NCBI GenBank assembly: GCA_905221605.1
Contig: CAJNDS010000586.1
Location: 67,501-77,500 of the forward strand
Reading direction: 5' to 3'
DNA length: 10,000 nt
Origin: Symbiodinium natans
Lineage: Eukaryota > Sar > Dinophyceae > Suessiales > Symbiodiniaceae
The notes under the pieces are model-generated. The model was not told the origin of the DNA and did no database searches. It was given only the letters and a program-made list of their open reading frames with translations. Position numbers and translations under genes: made by a program. This document shows, piece by piece, positions 1-6,472 of this stretch; position 1 is the stretch's first letter, and each line of letters opens with the position of its first letter.

Positions 1-44
1 ACCTACGGCCAGGTGACCCGGTAGAACCTTTGTTTGAAAGATTC

Positions 45-116
45 CTAGACTGCATGTGCACTTGCAAAAACAGGAAACGCGATGTTCAAGAGACCGTCGG
101 CCTTTCTGCCCACAAG
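45..116 (-). other. Possible last exon of the lectin gene (weak)
   Basis: Following an AAG at 119-117, the minus-strand frame reads LVGRKADGLLNIAFPVFA and ends at TAG (47-45). The start resembles the turn plus next strand of a trefoil (G-x-L-V-G-x-x-A-D-G-L), but the Cys and Gln-x-Trp markers are absent. It lies downstream of exon E in the correct direction. It could equally be chance open sequence. Confidence 0.2.
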
Positions 117-145
117 CTTCTACACATCAAAGCGCAGGTCTCACG

Positions 146-509
146 GCCTGAATACCCTAACCCCCCAAAAAGGCTAACATTTTATTTGTAATGGGATTCC
201 ATGACTAAAAGCCCAAACGGTTCAAGGTTAACTACCCCGCCCCAAAGAGGTCCTTTTCGGGTTTAGGCTTTAGGGCTTGATGGCTTTAGGGCTCTGGTCT
301 TCTGACCTTCTGCACCGTTTTTTGGGAACCTTCACGGTCTCTGCTCGATGGAAGAAGCCTGGTTCTAGGCATTTTTTGTTGAAGGAATGACGGTCACTCT
401 TCGTACTATGTTAGGGTCTGAATACCCTGGCTCAGAAAAAGGTTAACCTGTTATCTGTAATGGGATTGTATGTAACCAAAAAGTAAAGGTTAACTACCCA
501 GCCCCGAAG
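146..509. repeat. Diverged ~100-bp direct repeat, two copies
   Basis: Copies at 146-244 and 415-509 share CTGAATACCCT, then TAATGGGATT, then GGTTAACTACCC and GCCCC at the same spacing, with substitutions and small indels between. They are in direct orientation about 270 bp apart. No coding content was recognised in either. The DNA between (245-414) holds only scattered heptamer-like words such as GGTTTAGGCTTTAGGG. Confidence 0.6.
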
Positions 510-524
510 CTATTAAAGGTGCGT

Positions 525-672
525 TACTACTATTTGCTTAAGAACCCCCCCCTTCCCCACCCCCCCCCACCCCCCCCCCCCCACCCCCCCCCCCAAAAAA
601 AAAAAAACTTTAAACATAGTCCCTATATTACCCTTATGAGGAAGAGTGATTTTTCTTTCTTTTTTTTAAGCC
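525..672 (+). mobile_element. Short TIR element, copy 1 (interrupted by poly-C/poly-A)
   Basis: The left end TACTATTTGCTTAAGAACCC and the core CCCTATATTACCCTTATGAGG match the copies at 1542-1637 and 6793-6897. Between left end and core sits a C-rich run (545-594) followed by about 13 A, absent from the other copies. The right end is degenerate (T-rich then TTTAAGCCC). No coding capacity: a MITE-like non-autonomous repeat, inferred from terminal inverted repeats and copy number only. Confidence 0.55.
545..607. repeat. Poly-C tract followed by poly-A
   Basis: About 50 bases of almost pure C, broken by a few A and one TT, run into 13 A. The same C-then-A arrangement recurs at 6164-6187. On the minus (lectin-sense) strand these read as T then G tracts. 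Confidence 0.9.
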
Positions 673-727
673 CCCCCCCCCCCCCCAGGGTTTAGGGTTT
701 AGGGTTCAGGGGTTAGGGTTTAGGGCT
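671..727 (+). repeat. C16 tract abutting a short TTTAGGG array
   Basis: Sixteen C (671-686) join directly to about five TTTAGGG-like heptamers, including the variants TTCAGGGG and TTAGGG. Confidence 0.85.
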
Positions 728-776
728 ACACCCTAAACGTTCCTGAGCCTTGAGCGACTTGTCGAGTTGGTGTAAC

Positions 777-836
777 CCGGGCTCCTTGTTGCTTTCGCGG
801 TGCAAGCATTTGCCGGTGTTCGCTTTCGACTTCAAC
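777..836 (-). CDS. Lectin exon E (Cys-Leu strand)
   Basis: After CAG (839-837) the frame reads LKSKANTGKCLHRESN. LKSK-x-x-TGKCL is a textbook R-type lectin strand, with His where Asp is usual. The acceptor CCCAG is itself the edge of a heptamer-derived array (841 onwards), so a CCCTAAA-type repeat supplies the 3' splice site. A GT donor at 776-775 would end the exon in phase 2; other ends are possible, and the frame stays open to about 730. The strand that should follow was not found with confidence in the remaining 770 bases. Confidence 0.64.
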
Positions 837-840
837 CTGG

Positions 841-1002
841 GTTTAGGGTTTAAAGGGTTAAAGGGTTAAAGGGTTAAAGGGTTAAAGGGTTAAAGGGTTA
901 AAGGGTTAAAGGGTTAAAGGGTTAAAGGGTTAAAGGGTTAAAGGGTTTAGGGTTTCGGGGGTTTAGGGGGTTTAGGGGGTTTAGGTTGTTTAGGGTTTGA
1001 GG
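841..1002 (+). repeat. Heptamer array converting to an 8-bp TTAAAGGG tandem array
   Basis: One TTTAGGG is followed by about eleven near-perfect copies of AAGGGTTA (853-948), then degenerate TTTAGGGGG-like units to about 1002. The 8-bp unit is a one-base variant of the telomeric heptamer that has been amplified locally. Its left edge forms the predicted acceptor of lectin exon E. Confidence 0.9.
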
Positions 1003-1073
1003 CAAAGGGACACAAACACTCACCAATAACAAAGGCCCTACCTCGTATGGTCCCTTTCGTCCACACTCACTTA

Positions 1074-1417
1074 CCCTAAACCCCAAACACCAAACCCTGA
1101 ACCCTAAACCCTAAATTCAGCGTTCAAGGGTTGCAGCCCCCTTCCTCCTGTTGTTTTTTGGGTTTAGGGTTTACGGTTTCGGGTTTAGGGTTTCGGGTTT
1201 AGGGGTGTTTCCGAGAAAAGGGGTACCCTTTTGGGGGGTTCCTAGAGTAAGGAATCTACTATTCTGGGCGGCATAGATTGAGGCTACCCCTATTGTGGGA
1301 AATACCCATTGAGGGCTTCTGTCCGGGCTGGCCACGGCCTTCTCCCTTGAGCTGCTTTTGGGTTGTTGGACTCTAAGCCCGAAACCGAAAACCCTTCAAC
1401 CCCAAACCCTAAACCAC
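1074..1417. repeat. Scattered degenerate heptamers of both orientations
   Basis: CCCTAAA-like units at 1074-1115, TTTAGGG/TTTCGGG units at 1159-1206 and a few CCCTAAA at 1401-1415. The sequence between (1207-1380) shows no recognisable gene or repeat. The whole lies in the intron between lectin exons G and E. Confidence 0.8.
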
Positions 1418-1541
1418 GTGTGTTCCTTTCCTCGTAGGGCTTCGGGTTCCAGATTCGAAAAAAAAGAGAGGATGCTCCACTTTAAAGGGTAAGGCCAGCT
1501 TCGGTAGTTCCGGGCTTGGGATCTCGAGGAAGCGCCACTTA

Positions 1542-1637
1542 ACTACTCTTTGCTAAGGAACCCCAAAAGAAAAAATAACCCCTATATTACGCTTATAAAA
1601 AAGAAGCTTATTTTCGGTGTTCTTAAGCAATTCGTAC
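1542..1637 (+). mobile_element. Short TIR element, copy 2 (most compact)
   Basis: A 96-bp unit with imperfect terminal inverted repeats: left TACTCTTTGCTAAGGAACCC, right GGTGTTCTTAAGCAATTCGTA. The core CCCTATATTACGCTTATAA is shared with copies 1 and 3. No target-site duplication is obvious. It lies in the intron between exons G and E. A fragment resembling the right half may occur at 1919-1951. Confidence 0.62.
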
Positions 1638-1640
1638 TGA

Positions 1641-1960
1641 AGCGATGCGCGGGGCATGTACGATGCTATGGGACGCTATGCTGAGAGGAGGCTCAGGGCT
1701 CGGGCAGATGGTAAGTGCAGGAAGGCCCCGGATTCTTGCGGAGAGATTTTATGGTTTAGGCTAGGAGTGAGGGAGAGAGGCAAAGAGGGGGAGCAGGCTT
1801 TGCATGCTTGCAAAGAGAGCTGGCGACAACGACCTGAACACCGCCGTGTGAGCCAGGGGGCTGTGGTCCGTCGAAGAAGAAGAGCTGCTTGTCTTTGCCT
1901 TGGTAGCCCAGTAACCATATTATGATAAGGGCACTCTTTTTGGGGTTGGTTATTTTATAT
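1641..1960. other. Intergenic/intronic stretch with no supported gene
   Basis: Open frames of 80-89 codons overlap here on both strands (1656-1925 plus, 1676-1918 minus). Neither shows a domain, and the plus-strand product is mainly Arg/Gly/Ala as expected from purine-rich DNA. It lies inside the predicted G-E intron. Confidence 0.5.
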
Positions 1961-1994
1961 GGGAGCCCAACAACAAAAAAAGGGTAAAGGGCAC

Positions 1995-2062
1995 CACTGG
2001 GCTACCCAGTTGCTTGAGTCGCATGTGACCAGGGCCACGTTGTCGCTGCTCGAGGTCCACTC
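1995..2062 (-). CDS. Lectin exon G (Gln-x-Trp strand)
   Basis: The frame contains DNVALVTCDSSNWVAQW. NVAL-x-x-CD-x-x...x-x-QW is the Gln-x-Trp strand expected after the Cys strand of exon F. The exon ends in phase 2 before a GT donor (1994-1993), and exon E starts with the single base that completes a Trp codon, so the splice restores Gln-Trp followed by Leu-Lys. A minus-strand frame is open across 1955-2203 and includes this exon, but residues outside it show no lectin pattern. Confidence 0.57.
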
Positions 2063-2139
2063 AAGACCTCGTCTTACTCTCTTGACTGGAGCCTGCACAG
2101 ATGGGGGTTTACGAAAACAGTGGACCCCTAAAATAGACC

Positions 2140-2536
2140 CCAAATAGTAGGATTCCCTTAGCATAGAGACCCCAGAAACCACCAATTTCGAAATCCACCA
2201 CATGCCACAGTGCAGGGTATCGAGAAGGCGCCCCGATCACAGGTGCTGAATACGGTCGGGACGTGCTGTGTGCCAGATGAAGCACCCGAAGCCCTAAACC
2301 CTCAACCAGCCTCCGGAACCTTCACTTCAGCTCCGGAAGGCTCCAAAGAAAGACATACCAAAAGAATCGCATGAAGCAGAGAGGTGTTGAACGTGTACAG
2401 GGTTTAGGACTTAAAGCCCTAATCGAGGGCATAGGTTTTTGGGGAACCAGAAGTGGTTCATGTACAGTGACTAAAGCCTGGAGAGAACACGACACCCGTC
2501 TTCAGAGATGCGAACTGCAGAGACCAGGGGTTCCTC
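2140..2536. other. Unique intronic stretch, nothing recognised
   Basis: Within the predicted F-G intron. Only isolated heptamer words occur (near 2293 and 2399). Neither strand shows a lectin motif. Confidence 0.5.
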
Positions 2537-2889
2537 AACCCTAAACCCTAAACCCTAAACCCTAAACCCTACACCCTAAACCCAAAACCCAAAACCCTAA
2601 CCCTAAACCCTAAACCCTAACCCTACACCCTAAACCCAAACATACCCAGAAACAACTTCACATGAGGCTTCCTAAACTTCGGACTTCCAAAACCAGAGCT
2701 CCCTAAACTTCAGCCCCTTAGCAACCCTAAACCCTTAACCCTAAACTTAAACCCCTGATCCCCAGAACCTCCGAACCCTGCACCTTACACTCGAATCCCT
2801 TGAACCCCTAGCTAAGCTCAAAACCCTAAACCCTAAACCCTAAACCCTAAGCTCTACACCCTAAACCCTAAACCTTAACCCTAAACTCC
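2537..2889 (-). repeat. CCCTAAA arrays, three blocks
   Basis: Blocks at about 2537-2645, 2724-2755 and 2820-2889, reading CCCTAAA on the plus strand with variants CCCTACA, CCCTAA and CCCAAAA. The last block ends about 11 nt from predicted exon F. Confidence 0.9.
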
Positions 2890-2900
2890 GAAAAAAACAT

Positions 2901-2960
2901 CTCTGAGCGACAGTCGTTGGGGTAGTACTTGGTCTTGAACCGCCTTGGGACCTCCCCGGG
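2901..2960 (-). CDS. Lectin exon F (degenerate Cys strand)
   Basis: After CAG (2963-2961) the frame reads PGEVPRRFKTKYYPNDCRSE. The run RRFKTKYYPNDC matches the spacing of KLMKVKSATTKC in exon A and LKNDKWGNAKC in exon C, with Asp-Cys in place of Lys-Cys and no Leu-Asp after it. It begins in phase 0, as exon D' would need. The 3' border shares GAG with the start of exon G, so the splice point is ambiguous. On its own this match would be weak; its place in the series is what supports it. Confidence 0.47.
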
Positions 2961-2995
2961 CTGAAAGGCTTCGGTGTTTTGTGCTTTGGGAGGGG

Positions 2996-3050
2996 GTTTC
3001 GGGTTTAGGGTTTAGGGCTTAGGCCTTAGAACTTAGGATTTAGGATTTGG
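2996..3050 (+). repeat. Short degenerate TTTAGGG array
   Basis: About seven units, starting well conserved and decaying to TTAGGAT. Upstream of exon F in gene direction, so the polarity is opposite to the block on the exon's other side. Confidence 0.85.
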
Positions 3051-3068
3051 TATCAAGGCGGCGCGCCT

Positions 3069-3081
3069 CCCCCCCCCCCCC
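3069..3081. repeat. Poly-C tract (13 C)
   Basis: Uninterrupted C on the plus strand, inside the D'-F intron. Confidence 0.95.
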
Positions 3082-3222
3082 AAACCCGACCTGTTCTCTT
3101 TTAGGGTTTATAGGGTTTAGAACTCTGCCCCCCAGCCCCCCTAGCAAGGGGGGCTTCTGGTTGTTCTTCTCTGACTTTGCCAGCCGATCCGGCTCCAAAA
3201 CCTTGACTCGACCAGCCCCTCT

Positions 3223-3334
3223 CCTTGGGGACCAAATGTACCCTAAAAGGGTTTATGGTTCATATGCCTCAATACAGATTCTAGTAGTATAGGGTAGATG
3301 ACTCCGATTTTAGGGTTTCAGTTGGTCCCCAAGG
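3223..3334. mobile_element. 112-bp terminal-inverted-repeat element carrying heptamers
   Basis: CCTTGGGGACCAA (3223-3235) is repeated as its exact reverse complement TTGGTCCCCAAGG (3322-3334). The match continues inward with a few mismatches through a CCCTAAAA word on each side, giving inverted repeats of about 27 bp. The interior has no coding sequence. MITE-like; no clear target duplication was seen. Confidence 0.68.
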
Positions 3335-3367
3335 CTTCGAACCCTTGAAAAGCACTCTCGCCTCCCT

Positions 3368-3390
3368 CCCCCCCCCCCCCCCCCCCCCCC
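3368..3390. repeat. Poly-C tract (23 C)
   Basis: Uninterrupted C on the plus strand, poly-G in the lectin-sense strand. In the D'-F intron. Confidence 0.95.
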
Positions 3391-3458
3391 GTAAGATGGA
3401 CACTTAAAGGCTATGCTGCACGTGCGTGCCTTGTAAACAAATACTTTACAAAGGAAAC

Positions 3459-3504
3459 GCCCGCAGAATAGACGCAACGCACCCGCAGAATAGACGCAAT
3501 GCAC
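3459..3504. repeat. 22-bp tandem duplication; word recurs 450 bp away
   Basis: CGCAGAATAGACGCAA is repeated with a 22-bp period (word starts at 3463 and 3485). The 12-base word GCAGAATAGACG occurs again at 3941-3952, on the other side of the GC minisatellite, in the same orientation. Confidence 0.85.
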
Positions 3505-3537
3505 CCTTAGCATCAGCACGCACTGTGTCCCGGGCGG

Positions 3538-3721
3538 GGGCGCGCGGAGGGCGCGAGAGGGCGCGGAGGGCGCGGAGGGCGCGGAGGGCGCGGAGGGCGC
3601 GGAGGGCGCGGAGGGCGCGGAGGGCGCGCGAGGGCGCGGAGGGCGCGGAGGGCGCGGAGGGCGCGGAGGGCGCGGAGGGCGCGGAGGGCGCGGAGGGCGC
3701 GGAGGGCGCGGAGGGCGCGGA
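3538..3721. repeat. GC-rich 9-bp minisatellite (GGGCGCGGA)n
   Basis: About twenty tandem copies of a 9-bp unit, nearly perfect, with one short unit near 3627. Because 9 is divisible by 3, the array is open in several frames and produces long artificial products rich in Ala-Pro-Ser, Arg-Pro-Pro, Glu-Gly-Ala or Arg-Arg-Ala. No lectin motif touches it; it lies in the D'-F intron. Confidence 0.95.
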
Positions 3722-4064
3722 AGCATCCACCTGTCCCCACTCCCCTGCCCATCAACCCAATATCACGCTCCCCGCCACGCCCCTCTCCCAGCAAAATGTT
3801 CCGAACCCCCTCCCTTGACCATGTCGTCCCCGCGGCCTCACGTCAAAACTCCTCCAAGAAGCGATCCGATAGAACGCCTCAAACGAGAACCCAATTTCAG
3901 AATTTGTTTCGGGAAGAATCCAAGAAAACAAAGAGCACGCGCAGAATAGACGTTAAGCGTCCAAGGCACCCCCCCCCCCCCAGCCCCAAAAATTTGAAAG
4001 CAACTAATGGGATCGGCCACTTTCTACACCGAATCCAGGGATGCCCCCCCTCCTGTGGACCCTA
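3722..4064. other. Unique intronic stretch with a poly-C tract
   Basis: It contains 13 C at 3969-3981 and the third GCAGAATAGACG word at 3941. Overlapping short open frames on both strands have no recognisable domain. It may be flanking DNA that came with the minisatellite. Confidence 0.5.
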
Positions 4065-4100
4065 GTTTAGGGTTTAGGGTTTAGGGTTTAGGGTTTAGGG
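4065..4100 (+). repeat. TTTAGGG array (5 perfect units)
   Basis: Perfect heptamers ending 19 nt from the predicted 3' end of exon D'. Confidence 0.95.
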
Positions 4101-4119
4101 TCCTACACTAAGTTTTTTT

Positions 4120-4182
4120 GAAGGCAAAGCGCCAGGGCTGAGCCCTATGCGAGAGGCTCGAGCACTCATGTAGCCAGCGGTG
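4120..4182 (-). CDS. Lectin exon D' (Gln-x-Trp strand)
   Basis: The frame after an AAG acceptor (4185-4183) reads HRWLHECSSLSHRAQPWRF. The pattern L-x-x-C-S-x-x-S-x-x-x-Q-P-W-R-F is the canonical Gln-x-Trp end of an R-type lectin subdomain. It lies where the series predicts one. The 3' border could be TTT before GCCTTC (a GC donor, 4126) or after the following Ala-Phe codons (4120). Heptamer arrays occur on both sides, at 4191-4268 and 4065-4100. Confidence 0.62.
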
Positions 4183-4190
4183 CTTCACCA

Positions 4191-4268
4191 GTTTAGGTTC
4201 ACGGTTTAGGGTTTAGGGTTTAGGGTTTAGGGTTACCGGGTTTACAGTTGAGGGTTTAGGGTTGAGGG
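4191..4268 (+). repeat. TTTAGGG array, partly degenerate
   Basis: About four perfect units in the centre with variants at each end, 9 nt from the predicted 5' border of exon D'. Confidence 0.9.
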
Positions 4269-4454
4269 AGGTTCATGGCTGTCATTGAAACTAGGGGCTT
4301 AGCGTTTAGGAGTGGTGTAGAGATTAGGGAGAGAATAACTTAAGGTCTCGGGATTCGGGTTCGAAATTCAGGGCTCAACAGTGTTTTGGGGTTTAGCTTA
4401 GGGTTTGGGACTGGAAGACTGGGACGCTCTTCCAGGGAAGAGCCTTGAAATTGT
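4269..4454. other. D-D' intron interior, little recognised
   Basis: Scattered heptamer-like words and a small hairpin, CTCTTCC-AGG-GAAGAG, near 4427-4442. The Lys-Cys strand expected between exons D and D' was sought here and not found. Confidence 0.45.
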
Positions 4455-4590
4455 CCTAAACCCTAAACCGTACCCCGAAACCCTACACCCTACACGCCAA
4501 GACCCCTTTTAACAAAAACATAAATAACCCTAAACCCTAAACCCTAAACCCTAAACCCTAAACCCTAAACCCTAAACCCTAAACCCTAAA
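4455..4590 (-). repeat. CCCTAAA arrays, degenerate then perfect
   Basis: A degenerate block (4455-4495, variants CCCGAAA and CCCTACA) and a perfect nine-unit block (4527-4590) that stops about 30 nt from exon D. Confidence 0.95.
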
Positions 4591-4620
4591 TATTATTCAA
4601 TACAGGCAAAAAAGGCAGGC

Positions 4621-4677
4621 CTTGAAGTTGAAGACCTGGTTGCTGCCGCTGTGGCAGCTGCCCATGTAGATGTCCTC
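4621..4677 (-). CDS. Lectin exon D (Cys-His/Asn-Gln-x-Phe strand)
   Basis: The frame reads EDIYMGSCHSGSNQVFNFK. It closely parallels exon B (YM-x-x-CH-x-x-x-NQ-x-F), which argues for a repeated subdomain rather than chance. The acceptor may be CGAG next to 4674-4677, or the exon may extend up to about 4690. Downstream, AAG is followed by GCCTGCC, a possible GC donor; the frame then reaches TGA after about six more codons. Heptamer arrays flank it on both sides (4527-4590 and 4699-4786), about 20-30 nt away. A Lys-Cys-x-Asp strand should precede it and was not identified. Confidence 0.68.
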
Positions 4678-4698
4678 GCAAGCTCGAGGAATGGGTTT

Positions 4699-4786
4699 CC
4701 TAAACCCTAAACCCTAAACCCTAAACCCTAAACCCTAAACCCTAAACCCTAAACCCCAAACCCCAAACCCTAAACCCTAAACCCCA
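4699..4786 (-). repeat. CCCTAAA array upstream of exon D
   Basis: About twelve units, with CCCCAAA variants in the distal half. With the 4527-4590 block it brackets exon D on both sides in the same polarity. Confidence 0.95.
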
Positions 4787-4891
4787 AGAAGCCACCCTGA
4801 GGAGACGTGGAGGGACACGAAACCAGGATGCCAAGAGGCCAGTAGGAGGCCCCCAAACGGGCTTCCAAAAGCTGTCTGTAACATGATGTAT

Positions 4892-5222
4892 GGGTTTAGG
4901 GTTTAGGGTTTAAAGGGTTTATAGGGTTTATAGAGTTTATAGGGTTTTTAGGGTTTTTCGGGTGTTTTAGGGTTTCGAGGGTTTAGGGTTTATAGCGTTT
5001 ATAGGGTTTATAGGGTTTATAGGGTTTATAGGGTTTATAGGGTTTGTAGGGTTTATAGGGTTTATAGGGTTTATAGGGTTTATAGGGTTTATAGGGTTTA
5101 TAGGGTTTGTAGGGTTTGTAGGGTTTATAGGGTTTATAGGGTTTATAGGGTTTATAGGGTTTATAGGGTTTATAGGGTTTATAGGGTTTATAGGGTTTAT
5201 AGGGTTTATAGGGTTAATAGGG
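4892..5222 (+). repeat. TTTAGGG passing into a long 9-bp TTTATAGGG array
   Basis: Two perfect heptamers (4892-4910) lead into a tandem array whose unit is GGGTTTATA, at least two dozen copies with a few TTTGTAGGG variants. Like the 8-bp array at 853-948, it is a heptamer variant (here two extra bases) that has expanded locally. It is the longest single tandem array in the window and sits in the C2-D intron. Confidence 0.95.
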
Positions 5223-5243
5223 CTTAGGGTTCAGGGTTCAAAG

Positions 5244-5287
5244 ATTCTATGTATGAGTTCCTCAAATATTCTATGTATGGGTTCCTC
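5244..5287. repeat. 24-bp direct tandem repeat
   Basis: ATTCTATGTATGRGTTCCTC occurs at 5244-5263 and 5268-5287 with a single difference. Confidence 0.9.
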
Positions 5288-5366
5288 GAAAAACGTGGGG
5301 AAACGTTAAAACTCACCGAAAAAATACAACCCCGAAGCCCGAATTCTATCTATTCAAGGACTAGTA

Positions 5367-5472
5367 TAAACCCTAAACCCTAAACCCTGAAGCCTAAACC
5401 CTAAACCCTAACCCTACACCCGAAACCCTAAACCCTAAACTCTAAACCCCAGACCCTAAACCCTAAACCCTA
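5367..5472 (-). repeat. CCCTAAA array with variants
   Basis: About fifteen units, including CCCTGAAG, CCCTAA and CCCGAAA variants. Inside the C2-D intron. Confidence 0.92.
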
Positions 5473-5548
5473 CTTGTGAATACCCTATGAACCAGTAAGG
5501 GAAAGTACAAAATATCCTCTGAACCTTGTGGGGTTCCGCGCCGAGGGG

Positions 5549-5595
5549 GTTTGGGGTTTGAGGTTTAGGGTTTAGGGTTTAGCGTTTGGGGTTTC
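5549..5595 (+). repeat. Short TTTAGGG array downstream of exon C2
   Basis: About six units, partly degenerate, ending about 30 nt from the predicted end of exon C2. Its polarity is opposite to the array at 5367-5472. Confidence 0.88.
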
Positions 5596-5625
5596 AGGAG
5601 CTCGGTAAATGGAAATTTGCCAGAA

Positions 5626-5676
5626 CATGCGTAGAAGTCGCCCCGTGTCACGGATCAACTGGCCCCAGGCATTTCC
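5626..5676 (-). CDS. Lectin exon C2 (Trp/Gln strand)
   Basis: After the acceptor CAG (5679-5677) the phase-0 frame reads GNAWGQLIRDTGRLLRM. The pattern N-x-W-x-Q-L-I-x-D-x-T-G-R-L is what should follow the L-x-x-W-x-C strand of exon C: an Asn/Gln/aromatic strand and the turn into the next subdomain (compare FYFDGKLMKV in exon A). The intron to exon C is GT-AG and only 169 nt. The 3' border is uncertain: the frame stays open past Met for some ten codons and the nearest candidate donors are GC dinucleotides around 5630. The next expected Lys-Cys strand was not found between here and exon D. Confidence 0.55.
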
Positions 5677-5700
5677 CTGAATAGGGTACCCCACCTTAGC

Positions 5701-5804
5701 CCTGAAGCCTAAACCCTAAACTCCGGGTTTAGGGTTTAGGGTTTAGGGTTTAGGGTTTAGGGTTTAGGGTTTAGGGTTTAGGGTTTAGGGTTTAGGGTTT
5801 AGGG
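5701..5804. repeat. Head-to-head heptamer arrays inside the 169-nt C-C2 intron
   Basis: Two CCCTAAA units (5711-5721) meet about eleven perfect TTTAGGG units (5726-5804). At the junction, TAAACCCTAAAC (5710-5721) and GTTTAGGGTTTA (5727-5738) form a perfect 12-bp inverted repeat around a 5-base loop, extendable by slipping along the longer array. The palindrome takes up much of the shortest predicted intron. Confidence 0.93.
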
Positions 5805-5845
5805 GTACCCTGCTTGAGCGGACCAGGCGTCACCCTTGAAGCCAC

Positions 5846-5942
5846 CCCGCAAGATGAACACTGCCAATGCTGCAGAGCTGCCTCACCGCTCCCCCCGGAC
5901 TTGTCGACACACTTGGCATTGCCCCACTTGTCATTCTTCAGC
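5846..5942 (-). CDS. Lectin exon C (Cys-Val-Asp strand plus His-Trp-Gln-Cys strand)
   Basis: The frame reads LKNDKWGNAKCVDKSGG and then SGEAALQHWQCSSCG. The pattern KC-V-D followed about 15 residues later by L-x-x-W-x-C is the first half of an R-type lectin subdomain. The acceptor is AAG (5945-5943); an in-frame TGA a few codons upstream, in the junction with the heptamer array, forces a start downstream of it, and the GGAAG site satisfies this. The exon starts in phase 2, matching exon B, and ends in phase 0 at a GT donor (5845-5844). Length is 97 nt, the longest recognised exon. The C-rich heptamer array at 5956-6033 lies 13 nt upstream of the acceptor. Confidence 0.74.
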
Positions 5943-5955
5943 CTTCCGCGGCATC

Positions 5956-6033
5956 AAACCCTAAACCCTAAACCCTAAACCCTGAACCCTGAACCCTAAA
6001 CCCCAAATCCCAAACCCTAAACCCCACACCCTA
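5956..6033 (-). repeat. CCCTAAA array upstream of exon C
   Basis: About eleven units with CCCTGAA and CCCCAAA variants; the near edge is 13 nt from the predicted acceptor of exon C. Confidence 0.93.
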
Positions 6034-6163
6034 AGTCGAATCAAAGTAGCTCGACCCAGTACTTCCTGGGCTTCAGTGGATTGGTAATATAAGGGTCGGA
6101 ATACTTACTAATAGTATTCCCTGATTATGGCCCCGTGATAAATTTATACCTACACTACTCTAA

Positions 6164-6187
6164 CCCCCCCCCCCCCAAAAAAAAAAA
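6164..6187. repeat. Poly-C (13) followed by poly-A (11)
   Basis: Second example of the C-then-A tract seen at 545-607, here with an uninterrupted C run. Confidence 0.95.
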
Positions 6188-6410
6188 CATAAATTCAAAA
6201 TTTTAAGGCCCCTGTAGTAGACCCAAAAACAATGAGACTCCACGTGAGCCCCGAAGTGAAAAGCCATGACCGTTTCGCATTTCCTGAGCCCACGGGTTTA
6301 GGGTTTAGAGTTTAGAGTTTCGCATTTGGTGAACATAGACACCCAAAAGCGATGACAGTTGCGCATTAACTACCTTTGGAACCTGTTTAGTGTTGACACA
6401 CTGTTGGTGA
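6188..6410. other. B-C intron interior, little recognised
   Basis: A short run of TTTAGGG/TTTAGAG (6294-6320) is the only repeat seen. No exon-like motif on either strand. Confidence 0.45.
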
Positions 6411-6472
6411 CATGTGTATACATATATGCATATACACACCTATATACATACACATATACATATACATATGCT
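6411..6472. repeat. Alternating purine-pyrimidine (ATACAT-like) simple repeat
   Basis: About 60 bases of TA/CA/TG steps, with a near-palindromic left part (TGTGTATACATATATGCATA and on to TACACA) and ATACAT iterations on the right. Confidence 0.85.

Noticed and set aside
1656-2203. Short open frames on both strands (62-89 codons)
   Set aside because: No domain or start context. Only the 1995-2062 portion of the minus frame is kept, as lectin exon G.
3310-3818. Four long overlapping open frames (93-138 codons, both strands) over the GC-rich minisatellite
   Set aside because: They are created by a 9-bp unit that lacks stops in several frames. Products are simple repeats of three amino acids with no flanking domain.
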